A stretch of 25,001 nt of DNA from a virus. Position 1 is the first letter of the stretch; each line of letters opens with the position of its first letter. The notes under the pieces were generated by a model that was not told the DNA's origin, made no database searches, and worked only from the letters and a program-made list of their open reading frames with translations. Positions 8,735-16,549 of this stretch are shown piece after piece. Position numbers and translations under genes: made by a program. Where the stretch lies: the IMG/VR virus record IMGVR_UViG_3300046804_000875, positions 1 to 25,001 of that record. The stretch is one strand, 5' to 3'.

Positions 8735-9472
8735 ATGGTAACATTTACAAACGCTGGAAGAATGGGTAACTGGTGCTTTGAAGCAGCAACCGCAATAGCT
8801 TATGCCTTAAAGCATGACCTAGATTTTACTGTGCCATCCCATAGCGAAAATCCTAAATGGAATCCCATATATTGCTTACACTTAGTTAATCCTAATTATA
8901 ACCCAAGCTTAGAAAAGATTAATTTATGGGAGGGTAAGCATAGTTATGAAGAACTACCTTTTAATGAAGAATGGAGGGATAAGAATATTTCAATAGAAGG
9001 TTATAGACAAACCGCTAAATACTTTGATGAGTACAGGAACGAAATACTTTATTTATTTAATTTCCCATACAATAAAAAAGAAGGATATGTTGCTTGCCAT
9101 GTCCGTAGAGGAGATTATGTTCAATTAAGGGATAAGCACCCTGAAGTAAAAGTAGAATGGTATGAAAAAGCTATGGCAGAATTTCCCGGATACAAGTTTA
9201 AGTTCTTTTCTGATGACATTGAATGGTGTATGGAGAACTTTAAGCACAGAAATGATTGCGAATTTTCTGGTAATACTGATGAGGTATCAGACCTATTAGA
9301 AATGAGTTGGTGCGAGCATCAGATATGCAGCCCAAGTACATTTAGTTGGTGGGGCGGATGGCTCAATAGAAACGAAAATAAGAAAGTTATATTCCCTACT
9401 TTTTGGTTTAGCCCCGGTTGGGATGGATTAGATACTAGCGATATTGTTCCACCTTATTTTATAAAAATGTAA
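8735..9472 (+). CDS. GT11 fucosyltransferase-like enzyme
   Basis: This 245-residue protein matches the alpha-1,2-fucosyltransferase family GT11. Visible family motifs are the N-terminal GRMGNWCFE (residues 8-16, compare G-G-L-G-N-Q-x-F), the GDP-sugar-binding HVRRGDY (122-128) and CSPSTFSWWGGWL (198-210), the family's S-x-S-T-F-S-W-W-x-x-x-L block. GT11 enzymes transfer L-fucose from GDP-L-fucose in an inverting reaction. It is a little shorter than the usual 270-300 residues. No GDP-fucose synthesis genes are visible, but a GDP-mannose 3,5-epimerase is encoded two genes downstream, so the donor may be GDP-L-galactose; this is inference. The start lies directly after the structured RNA candidate. 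Confidence 0.88.
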   Translation: MVTFTNAGRMGNWCFEAATAIAYALKHDLDFTVPSHSENPKWNPIYCLHLVNPNYNPSLEKINLWEGKHSYEELPFNEEWRDKNISIEGYRQTAKYFDEYRNEILYLFNFPYNKKEGYVACHVRRGDYVQLRDKHPEVKVEWYEKAMAEFPGYKFKFFSDDIEWCMENFKHRNDCEFSGNTDEVSDLLEMSWCEHQICSPSTFSWWGGWLNRNENKKVIFPTFWFSPGWDGLDTSDIVPPYFIKM

Positions 9473-9474
9473 TT

Positions 9475-10062
9475 ATGAGTGATTTTTTAATGTTTGATTT
9501 TCCGCATTTCTATCAGAAGATTGCAAAAGAACTTCCTGATGATTGTAAAGTTTGTGAGGTTGGAGTTGCTGATGGTGATAGTGCCTTGTATTTGGCTCAA
9601 GAGTTGAATAGACTTGGAAAAAAGTTTAAGATGTATATGGTGGATAATATGGATTACGGAAAGTATATCCAAATGAAAACCATATATCAAAACATAATTA
9701 AAAGTGGATTAGGTGAATTTATAGAAGTGGTTCCGTTTGGTAGTTTAGATGCCGCAAAAATGTTTAATGACGGATACTTAGATTTCTGTTATATAGATTC
9801 ATCACATACATACGAAGAAACTAAAAAAGAAATTAGAGCTTGGTATCCGAAAGTTAAAGATGAGTATATATTAGCAGGACATGATTATAATGCAGATGAA
9901 GTACGTAGAGCAGTTGAAGAAGTTGTTCCTAAAGTATTTGTAAGAGATGATATTGGTGATAGAAGTTTTAATCCTGAAAATGTATTACAATCAGAAGATA
10001 CTTTAAATCACTTTGGCGTATGGTGGTTTAGAAAACAATGGTATTTAAAACTAAATAAATAA
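9475..10062 (+). CDS. Class I SAM methyltransferase (Methyltransf_24 type)
   Basis: A 195-residue Rossmann-fold methyltransferase. Motif I is VCEVGVADGDSALYLA (about residues 26-41), the acidic residue for the ribose of SAM is in MYMVDNMD (D57), and the block YIDSSHTYEETKKEI (about 106-120) followed by LAGHDY (133-138) is typical of the Methyltransf_24 group often found in polysaccharide gene clusters. The likely role is O-methylation of a sugar in the product of this island, but the substrate is not shown by the sequence. Two bases separate it from the GT11 gene and two from the epimerase gene, consistent with one operon. Confidence 0.78.
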   Translation: MSDFLMFDFPHFYQKIAKELPDDCKVCEVGVADGDSALYLAQELNRLGKKFKMYMVDNMDYGKYIQMKTIYQNIIKSGLGEFIEVVPFGSLDAAKMFNDGYLDFCYIDSSHTYEETKKEIRAWYPKVKDEYILAGHDYNADEVRRAVEEVVPKVFVRDDIGDRSFNPENVLQSEDTLNHFGVWWFRKQWYLKLNK

Positions 10063-10064
10063 AC

Positions 10065-11054
10065 ATGAAAACAGCATTAGTTTGTGGCGCAGGTGGATTC
10101 ATTGGTAGCCACATGGTAAAAAGATTGAAGAAAGAAGGATATTGGGTAAGAGGTGTTGATTTAAAAAAACCTGAATATTCGGACACAGAAGCAGACCATT
10201 TTGTAGTTGGCGACCTTAGAAACCCAGAAGTTGTAAGCAGGGTTACATTTGGGCCTAATCAAAGTGATATTTATGGCGGACATGGTTCGTTTGATTTGGT
10301 TATTCAAATGGCTGCTGATATGGGTGGTGCTGGATATATATTTACAGGAGATAATGATGCAAATGTGATGCATAATTCTGCATTGGTAAATTTAAACATG
10401 GTTTATTATTGCACTAGAAATAAAGTAAAGAAGATATTATTTTCATCTTCAGCTTGTGCGTACCCAGAGCATATTCAAGATAGAGAAGATAGTGCAGCTT
10501 TAAAAGAAAGTGATTGTTTCCCTGCAAATCCAGATTCGCCTTACGGATGGGAGAAGATATTTAGTGAAATATTATTTGATTCATTCAGAAGAAATTATGG
10601 TTTAGATGTTAGAATCTGTAGATTTCATAACATATTCGGACCTGAATCATGTTACAATAATGGTAAAGAAAAGGCACCTGCTGCTGTATGCTATAAAGTA
10701 GCTTCTGTTGAAGAAGGCGGTGAAATAGAAATATGGGGTGATGGAAAGCAAACAAGGTCTTTCCTTTTTATAGATGAAGCAGTAGAAGGTGTAATGAGGT
10801 TATTAGATGGTGACTATGTTCACCCTGTTAATATTGGTTCAAATGAAATGATTGCAATTAATGATTTAGCCAAAATGGTTATTGATATTTCTGGAAAGAA
10901 ATTAAGTATAAAAAATGTAGAATCAAATGCAATTGGTGTACGTGGTAGAAATTCTGACAATACATTGATAGAAGAAAAATTAGGATGGAAACCATCAAGA
11001 CCGCTTCGTGAAGGAATGGAAAAATTATATAACTGGATTAATCAAAAAGTATAA
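10065..11054 (+). CDS. GDP-mannose 3,5-epimerase
   Basis: A 329-residue extended short-chain dehydrogenase/reductase. The NAD-binding loop is GAGGFIG (8-14). Several stretches are characteristic of plant-type GDP-mannose 3,5-epimerase: SSACAYPE, LKESDCFPANPDSPYG, RFHNIFGP, EKAPAAVCYK, EIWGDGKQTRSFLFIDE and GVRGRNSDNTLI. The residues known to act in that enzyme are present: Cys131 in SSAC, Tyr160 and Lys164 in YGWEK, and Lys203 in GKEKAP. The reaction converts GDP-D-mannose to GDP-L-galactose (and GDP-L-gulose). The host would supply GDP-mannose. The most likely local user of the product is the GT11-like enzyme, since GDP-L-galactose differs from GDP-L-fucose only at C6. The family assignment is firm; the exact product balance is not visible. 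Confidence 0.88.
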   Translation: MKTALVCGAGGFIGSHMVKRLKKEGYWVRGVDLKKPEYSDTEADHFVVGDLRNPEVVSRVTFGPNQSDIYGGHGSFDLVIQMAADMGGAGYIFTGDNDANVMHNSALVNLNMVYYCTRNKVKKILFSSSACAYPEHIQDREDSAALKESDCFPANPDSPYGWEKIFSEILFDSFRRNYGLDVRICRFHNIFGPESCYNNGKEKAPAAVCYKVASVEEGGEIEIWGDGKQTRSFLFIDEAVEGVMRLLDGDYVHPVNIGSNEMIAINDLAKMVIDISGKKLSIKNVESNAIGVRGRNSDNTLIEEKLGWKPSRPLREGMEKLYNWINQKV

Positions 11055-11055
11055 T

Positions 11056-11679
11056 ATGCTGATACCATTAAAACCCGTACTTGAAAAGTATGATATAAAA
11101 TTGAATGGAGTTGTTCACGTTGGAGCTCATTGGGCTGAAGAACATGATGATTACATTGATTGTGGATTAAAAGGTTTTTTGTATGTTGAACCAATCAAAG
11201 ATGCATTTGAGGTTTTAGTTGAAAAGTTCGCAGGAAACCTTAGTGTTAAACTGGAAAATGTAGCAATTGGAAGTAAGGAAGATATTGGAGTAATGTGCGT
11301 TGATACAACCAATCAGGGTCAAAGTAATAGTTTGCTAGAGCCATTTGTGCATTTAGAACAGCACTCTGAGGTGATTTTTAATGGTGACCCACAAGTTGTT
11401 AAGATAGTAACATTGGATAGTATTGGATTCCCAACATGGTACAATTTATTTATGGTTGATACTCAGGGATATGAACTAGAAGTTCTAAAAGGTTCTCAAA
11501 GTGTTTTACCTCAATTTGATTTATTATACCTAGAAGTTAACAGACAGGAAACTTATAAAGGTTGCCCTATGGTAGAGGAGTTAGATGAATTTCTTTTACC
11601 TTTCGGATTTCATAGAGTAGAAACAAAATGGGCTTCTGATTATCACTCTTGGGGTGATGCCATTTGGATAAAAAAATAA
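11056..11679 (+). CDS. FkbM-family methyltransferase
   Basis: A 207-residue SAM-dependent methyltransferase of the FkbM type. It has the motif I strand GVVHVGAHWAEE (18-29), FLYVEPIKDAF (41-51) where the acidic residue binds ribose, and the family's MVDTQGYELEVLKG (133-146). The ATG at 11056 lies one base after the epimerase stop and is preferred; an in-frame ATG at 11008 would force a 47-base overlap and add residues unlike the family N-terminus. FkbM enzymes methylate hydroxyl groups in polyketides and sugars and are common in capsule and O-antigen loci. Substrate unknown. Confidence 0.8.
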   Translation: MLIPLKPVLEKYDIKLNGVVHVGAHWAEEHDDYIDCGLKGFLYVEPIKDAFEVLVEKFAGNLSVKLENVAIGSKEDIGVMCVDTTNQGQSNSLLEPFVHLEQHSEVIFNGDPQVVKIVTLDSIGFPTWYNLFMVDTQGYELEVLKGSQSVLPQFDLLYLEVNRQETYKGCPMVEELDEFLLPFGFHRVETKWASDYHSWGDAIWIKK

Positions 11680-11681
11680 TT

Positions 11682-12485
11682 ATGATAAACGTACCTTCTG
11701 AATTTACACCTACTATAAATACCATTTACCCTTTTGAGAATCTTTTTATTTTTGAAGATTGGGTAATGAGGCAGTATATACCTAAGACTGAAAGAGAATA
11801 TTTACCAATACAATGGACTGCATATCATGTTAATAACAGCTATGGGAATGATAAGCAAGCTATTGATAAGTTGCAAAAATATGTGGATAACCTATCAAGA
11901 GATAAAAAGTATTGGACAATTTGCCAATATGATGACGGTATAATTGTTGACCTTAAAGATTTAGATGTTCTTCAGTTTAGCATGAGTAAAAAAGTGGGCG
12001 TTGAAATACCACTTCTTTGTATGCCACACTCTTTTGAATGGGATGGACGTAAGCGTAGATTTGCTTCATTTATTGGAACGCATACGCATCCAATAAGAGA
12101 GCACGTATTTAATATATTAAATCCTGACTATTACATATCAGACAGAGGACATGACATAAACCAATTTTGTGATATTATTTCTGAGTCATTATTTGGTTTG
12201 TGCCCTAGGGGTTATGGGTTAAATAGCTTTAGGATAGCAGAATGTATGCAGTATTTAACAATACCAGTGTATATATCTGATGAATTTGTGAATCCTTTTG
12301 ATTTGGATTTTAGAGAGTTTGGGATTATAATAGAAGAAAGAGATGCCGATAGAATTGAGCAAATTTTAGGAAGCATATCTTACTTAGAAATAATAGACAA
12401 ACAGGAAAAAATAGGTGAAATATATAGAGAGTATTATACTTACGAAGGAGCACTTAATAACATAATTAAGATTTTAGAAAAGTGA
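11682..12485 (+). CDS. Exostosin (GT47)-like glycosyltransferase
   Basis: A 267-residue protein with the exostosin-family block SLFGLCPRGYGLNSFR followed by IAECMQYLTIPVYIS (about residues 169-199). In this family the Pro-Arg-Gly, Ser-x-R and Glu residues of this block form the nucleotide-sugar site of a GT-B fold, and 'IPV' ends the motif. The N-terminal half has no recognisable motif. The ATG at 11682 follows two bases after the FkbM stop; a longer reading from a TTG at 11664 would overlap that gene and is unlikely. Exostosin-like enzymes transfer GlcA, GlcNAc, galactose or arabinose in various taxa; the sugar here is unknown. The gene ends by overlapping the next start (GTGA). Confidence 0.72.
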   Translation: MINVPSEFTPTINTIYPFENLFIFEDWVMRQYIPKTEREYLPIQWTAYHVNNSYGNDKQAIDKLQKYVDNLSRDKKYWTICQYDDGIIVDLKDLDVLQFSMSKKVGVEIPLLCMPHSFEWDGRKRRFASFIGTHTHPIREHVFNILNPDYYISDRGHDINQFCDIISESLFGLCPRGYGLNSFRIAECMQYLTIPVYISDEFVNPFDLDFREFGIIIEERDADRIEQILGSISYLEIIDKQEKIGEIYREYYTYEGALNNIIKILEK

Positions 12486-13027
12486 AAATAGCAGTTATCC
12501 ACAATTTTGATTCTCATGACAGGTTTGATAGGCTTATGCAACAGTTTATTGGACAAGATATAAGACATTATCAGATATTTCCGGCTATTCATGACCAATA
12601 TTCTGTTATGAAGGGCATTAATCTAGCTCATAAACAATGCGTTCAGTTTGCAAAAGATAATGGACTCAAGGAAATATGTATAATGGAGGATGACGTAAAA
12701 TTCACAAATCCCAATAGTTTTAAATATTTCTTAGAAAATAAGCCAAAAGATTTTGATATTTATTTAAGTGGGATATACTTAGGGGAAATTTTAGAGGATA
12801 ATTCTGTTAAATCATTTACCGGATTCCATTGCTATATAGTTAATGAAAGGTTTTATGATAGATATTTAAGCGTTTCAGATGATGAGCATATAGATAGGGC
12901 ATTGTCGAATCTGGGAAAATACTATGTTTGTAACCCATTTGCAGCCATACAATATAATGGATTTTCATATAATACAAAAATGGATATGAATTATGATGAT
13001 TTGCTAAAAGGGCGTGAATTATATTAA
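12482..13027 (+). CDS. Second GT25-like glycosyltransferase
   Basis: A 181-residue protein with a GT-A-like layout: N-terminal strand MKIAVIHNF, a middle ICIMEDDVKF (residues 66-75, E69-D70-D71) equivalent to the EDD site of GT25 proteins, and later GFHCYIVNERFYDRYL, which resembles the GT25 'a-y-l-i-s' strand. It is more diverged than the enzyme encoded at 7284. The start codon is GTG and overlaps the previous stop by four bases, so it is probably translated by coupling. It is the last gene of the island; a promoter-like region follows. Confidence 0.6.
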   Translation: MKIAVIHNFDSHDRFDRLMQQFIGQDIRHYQIFPAIHDQYSVMKGINLAHKQCVQFAKDNGLKEICIMEDDVKFTNPNSFKYFLENKPKDFDIYLSGIYLGEILEDNSVKSFTGFHCYIVNERFYDRYLSVSDDEHIDRALSNLGKYYVCNPFAAIQYNGFSYNTKMDMNYDDLLKGRELY

Positions 13028-13052
13028 ATTAATTTTTAAATAAATTATTTTG

Positions 13053-13081
13053 TATTTTTAACATAGTTTTAAGTATTTTTG
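13053..13081 (+). promoter_or_regulatory. Late-type promoter before HNH/portal genes
   Basis: TATTTTTAAC (13053-13062), an 11-nt gap, then TATTTTTG (13074-13081), which matches the Bacteroidota -7 element TAnnTTTG exactly. A TTTG at 13049-13052, 21 nt upstream of that box, is at the spacing of the host -33 element. The box is followed by GGTAACC. The same two-part arrangement occurs at 16520 and 20150. It lies in the only clear gap between the sugar island and the head module. Confidence 0.6.
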
Positions 13082-13105
13082 GGTAACCTTAAATTTAGCA
13101 TAGTA

Positions 13106-13669
13106 ATGCAGCAACAAACGAATGATATTACCGAAATCTGGAAAGACATACAAGGGTATGAAGGTTGTTATAAAATTAGTAATTTTGGTAATGTTATGGC
13201 TTTGAAAAGAGAATATTCTGCTAATGGTGCAAAAATGTTCACTGAAGAAAAAGTTTTGAAAAAAAGAAATTCAACAGATGGGTATTTTAGAGCAGCATTA
13301 ACATTAAAAGGTAAAAGAAAAGATATAGGTATTCATAGACTTGTTGCAATGGCTTTTATAGATAACCCTGAAAATAAATTAGAGGTTAATCATAAAGATG
13401 GAGTTAAAACCAATAATCATGTTTCAAATTTGGAATGGTCAACAAGAAAAGAGCAAATGAAACACGCTTATGATATGGGGCTAAATAGTATTGTAAAAAA
13501 TATGGAAAATAGACCTCCATCCACAGGTAAGATAGTTATAGATTATCATACCGGAATATTTTATGAATCAGCAAAGCAAGCAGCTAAAGCTAGGAATATG
13601 AAATATTCTACATTAAAAGCAATGCTAACAAATAGAAATAGCAATAGAAGTGGTATTCAATACGTTTAA
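13106..13669 (+). CDS. Free-standing HNH homing endonuclease (NUMOD4-HNH)
   Basis: A 187-residue protein in the order NUMOD4 (IWKDIQGYEGCYKISNFGNV, residues 11-30), HNH nuclease core (IHRLVAMAF, 76-84; EVNHKDG, 93-99; NNHVSNLEW, 103-111) and a NUMOD1-like DNA-binding tail (FYESAKQAAKARNMKYSTL, 152-170). Such proteins cut DNA at a specific site and spread by homing. No intron or intein borders are evident; it stands alone between a promoter and the portal gene. The ATG at 13106 is preferred over a TTG at 13079, which lies inside the promoter box. Its first six codons (MQQQTN) copy the start of the downstream portal gene, 16 of 18 bases identical, which suggests that it inserted at the portal start. 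Confidence 0.85.
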   Translation: MQQQTNDITEIWKDIQGYEGCYKISNFGNVMALKREYSANGAKMFTEEKVLKKRNSTDGYFRAALTLKGKRKDIGIHRLVAMAFIDNPENKLEVNHKDGVKTNNHVSNLEWSTRKEQMKHAYDMGLNSIVKNMENRPPSTGKIVIDYHTGIFYESAKQAAKARNMKYSTLKAMLTNRNSNRSGIQYV

Positions 13670-13682
13670 AGTATTATAAATT

Positions 13683-16010
13683 ATGCAGCAACAGACAAAT
13701 ACATATCCTAACCAACAGATTGACCCAAGGGACAAAGGATACGACTGGATTTTAGCTTATGTTAAAAGTGCTTGGGGAGATAGTAGGGGTTATGTACCAA
13801 ACAATATGCTCAATTTCGGTCAATCAAAAATGAACGAAATTAGAGAGTATGCATTAGGTAGACAAAGTACAACTAAATATAAAAAAATGTTGCTCGCAGA
13901 TGAGCAAACAGATAAAAGCTGGTTGAATATCGACTGGACTCCGCCATCATTTTTGACTAAATTTAGGGAGATTGCTATTTCAAAGTTGGTGCAAAGGAGA
14001 TACGATATTCAAGCATTTGCTGTAGACCCATTAGCTAAGAGTGAAGAAGATGCTTACTTCAATGAAATGAAGGTTAAGATTATGATGCGTGAAGCATTGA
14101 AGAAAGCTGGAGGAGAAGAACTTGCAGATAGCCCTGTGTTAGCACCAGCTCCCGGAGAGCCGCAAGACATGGAGCAATTAGAAATGGAGCAGCAGTTTGG
14201 ATATAAGCACGTGATGTCTATGGAGGCAGAGCAAGCTGTATCATTGGCTTTTTATCAAAATAAATTTGATGATAAAAGAAAAAGAACTTTAGAAAATTTA
14301 TTTGATTTTGGTATTGGTGGATATACGCAATGGATTGATGAAAATGGTCACGTAAGACTAAGAGAAATTAATCCTGAAAACATGGTTTTATCTTATTGTG
14401 CAAAAAGTGATTTTTCTGATTTAGTGCATTGGGGTGAAGTAAGAGAAATGTATATTGGAGATTTAGCTCCGTATTTTACAGCAGACCAAATGAATCAAAT
14501 GGTTACTTCTGTTGCAGGAAGATTTGGTAATCCATCAAACTTTATGTACGGAACCGACTATTCTAAATATTGGAATAGATTTAAAATATTAGTTTTAGAT
14601 TTTGAATTTTTATCTTGGAACGATTATACTTACAAAGAGGAAGTAGATGGTCGTGGTAATATAAGATTTGGTAAAACAAAATATCAGGCTGCATCAAGAA
14701 TGGCTGTTAATCAGTTAGGTTCATTAGAAGCTGAGTTTAATAAGCCAATGAGCCAAACAGAAAGTAAAGGTCAAGCAGAACCTGTATTTATGCCTGTAAC
14801 TAAAAAAGTTGTTTACAAGTGTAAATGGGTTGTGATGACTGACTTTATGTTTGATTGGGGTATGTCTGAAAACCAAATTAGAAAACCATCATCTTGGTGG
14901 GATACTCAATTAAATATCCAATTATATTCTTGGAACTTCTATAAGATGCGTTTTGCTGGTATTACAGAAAGACTTATCCCATTAGAAGATAAAGCTTGTT
15001 TAGCTTGGTTTAGATTACAGAATATGTCTAATAAACTTATTCCGTATTTAATAAATATTGACCTTAACGCACTTGAGGGTGTAGACTTTGGTGGAGGTGG
15101 AGATAAAATGAATCCTACTAAGGTTATGGATTTCATTTTCTCAAACTTTGTTGTTCCTTATCGTTCAACAGATTTGTTAAGCCAAAACCCTAACTACAAA
15201 CCAGTAAGTATTGAAGCTTCAGGTCAATTAGCTGTATTCGGACAATTGTATGATGACTTAATGCGCACTATTGATTTAATGCGTCAAGTATCTGGATTAA
15301 ACGAATTAACAGATGGTTCTACTCCTAATGCAAGAACTTTAGTTCCTGTTGCAAATGCAGCAATGGAAAGTACCAATAATGCTCTTTACTTATTGAACTT
15401 TGCAGATAAGCAATTGATTCAATCTTTAGCAGATGCAGTTGTTGCTAAAGTTCAAATAGCTGTTAAGTTAGGTAAAGTTCAAGGTGTGGCTAAAGCTTTA
15501 GGTGAGGAAACAGTTAAGTTTTTACAAATTAATCCTAATCTATCTATTCATGAGTTTGGTATTTTTATTGAAGATGCGCCTCAAGATTATGAAAGACAAC
15601 AATTAATTCAAGAGTTAAATATTCGTGACTCTCAAGGATTAATTGAGCCTGAAGATAAGATTTTAGTAATGAGTTGCCGTAATTTGAAAATGGCTTCTAT
15701 GATTTTGGCTTACAGAATCAAAAAGCGTAGAGAACAAATGCAGCAGTTTGAGTTACAAAAAATTCAACAACAAACGCAAGGTAATGCTCAAGCAGCTCAA
15801 GTTGCAGAACAAGAAAAGAGAACCACTTTGCAAGCTCAATTAGAATTAGATATTGCTAAGATAAATGCTGAGAAGCAATGGGAATACATTATCCAAATGG
15901 GTAAGAAAGAAAGCGATATTCAAGAAGCTAAGATTCAAAGTGATGCAAAAGTTATTGCTCAAAGAATTTCAGCAGAAGCTAAAATAACAGTTAACAACAA
16001 TAAAAAATAA
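13683..16010 (+). CDS. Portal protein
   Basis: A 775-residue protein that would form the dodecameric ring through which DNA enters and leaves the head. Support comes from size, its place downstream of terL and upstream of scaffold and capsid genes, and a layout typical of large podovirus portals: an N-terminal wing region (DWTPPSFLTKFREIAISKLV; RRYDIQAFAVDP), a central alpha/beta region, a segment around VSGLNELTDGSTPNARTL (near residue 540-560), and a long Gln-rich coiled-coil C-terminus (about 680-760) compatible with a barrel. No enzymatic motif is expected. Similar proteins occur in crAss-like and related Bacteroidota phages, from memory of the family and not from a search. It starts 13 bases after the HNH gene. 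Confidence 0.75.
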   Translation: MQQQTNTYPNQQIDPRDKGYDWILAYVKSAWGDSRGYVPNNMLNFGQSKMNEIREYALGRQSTTKYKKMLLADEQTDKSWLNIDWTPPSFLTKFREIAISKLVQRRYDIQAFAVDPLAKSEEDAYFNEMKVKIMMREALKKAGGEELADSPVLAPAPGEPQDMEQLEMEQQFGYKHVMSMEAEQAVSLAFYQNKFDDKRKRTLENLFDFGIGGYTQWIDENGHVRLREINPENMVLSYCAKSDFSDLVHWGEVREMYIGDLAPYFTADQMNQMVTSVAGRFGNPSNFMYGTDYSKYWNRFKILVLDFEFLSWNDYTYKEEVDGRGNIRFGKTKYQAASRMAVNQLGSLEAEFNKPMSQTESKGQAEPVFMPVTKKVVYKCKWVVMTDFMFDWGMSENQIRKPSSWWDTQLNIQLYSWNFYKMRFAGITERLIPLEDKACLAWFRLQNMSNKLIPYLINIDLNALEGVDFGGGGDKMNPTKVMDFIFSNFVVPYRSTDLLSQNPNYKPVSIEASGQLAVFGQLYDDLMRTIDLMRQVSGLNELTDGSTPNARTLVPVANAAMESTNNALYLLNFADKQLIQSLADAVVAKVQIAVKLGKVQGVAKALGEETVKFLQINPNLSIHEFGIFIEDAPQDYERQQLIQELNIRDSQGLIEPEDKILVMSCRNLKMASMILAYRIKKRREQMQQFELQKIQQQTQGNAQAAQVAEQEKRTTLQAQLELDIAKINAEKQWEYIIQMGKKESDIQEAKIQSDAKVIAQRISAEAKITVNNNKK

Positions 16011-16017
16011 AAATAAG

Positions 16018-16512
16018 ATGGAAGTTAAATCATTACTTAGCGGTAAAATGAGAAAGGGTCTACAAGACGCTTTGTACGTAGAACTGTACCAATCTAACTT
16101 ATGGAAAAGCCTAGCTAATCAGTTACAAAGATTAGGTTTATTTGGCACTCAATCATATTTCTTAGCAGAAAGCGCAGAGGAGTTAACCCATTATCAAATG
16201 ATTGTTGAGTTTATGAACGACATGGGTGATTGCGCAGATGTTCCTAAAATTGATGCAATTACAGATAAAATAAATACACTTGGCGATTCATTGGAAATTG
16301 GTTATGAAACTGAATTAGAGGTTTATAATCAATATAAAAAATTCTATGAGATGGCGGAAGAAGAAGATTGCGTAGTAGCTCAGTTCTTATTGCAATTTAT
16401 GGAGATTCAGAGAAAAGCTGTTGGTGAATATGGTGATTTATTAGCTAAGTACAAAATCGCTGAAGAAAACAAAGAGATTTTATTCTTTGATAAAGGAATG
16501 AGAAAAAATTAA
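16018..16512 (+). CDS. Ferritin-like (FtnA-type) protein
   Basis: A 164-residue protein with the ferritin four-helix layout and length. Candidate diiron ligands appear in order: E22 in YVELYQSN (compare NLELYSS in FtnA), E55 and H58 in SAEELTHYQ (compare AQEEMTHMQ), an acidic residue in YETELEVY (E97 or E101), and Q131 in FMEIQRK. The end, ILFFDKGM, resembles the FtnA tail LYFIDKEL, and VEFMNDMG followed by VPKID matches the region after helix B. Ferritins oxidise Fe(II) and store iron in a hollow shell. The gene is seven bases after the portal and in the same operon, so it is made with head proteins; whether it becomes part of the virion, stores iron, or lost activity is not known. The first and third ligand positions should be checked by structural alignment. 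Confidence 0.78.
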   Translation: MEVKSLLSGKMRKGLQDALYVELYQSNLWKSLANQLQRLGLFGTQSYFLAESAEELTHYQMIVEFMNDMGDCADVPKIDAITDKINTLGDSLEIGYETELEVYNQYKKFYEMAEEEDCVVAQFLLQFMEIQRKAVGEYGDLLAKYKIAEENKEILFFDKGMRKN

Positions 16513-16519
16513 ATAAATT

Positions 16520-16549
16520 TATTTTTTTAACTAAATTTTATTATTTTCG
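16520..16549 (+). promoter_or_regulatory. Late-type promoter before scaffold/capsid genes
   Basis: TATTTTTTTAAC (16520-16531), a 10-nt gap, then TATTTTCG (16542-16549), one mismatch from the Bacteroidota TAnnTTTG box, followed by TAACG. It has the same two-part arrangement as the sites at 13053 and 20150. No TTTG -33 element is visible. The downstream edge overlaps a perfect palindrome. Confidence 0.5.

Noticed and set aside
11008-11055. An earlier ATG start for the FkbM methyltransferase
   Set aside because: It would overlap the epimerase by 47 bases; the ATG at 11056 fits the spacing of all neighbouring genes.
13079-13105. A TTG start for the HNH gene
   Set aside because: It lies inside the promoter box, before the expected transcript start; the ATG at 13106 gives the NUMOD4 domain in its usual N-terminal place.
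13028-13683. A group I intron carrying the HNH gene
   Set aside because: The portal gene is complete from its own ATG, and the short flanks (78 and 13 nt) cannot hold intron cores.
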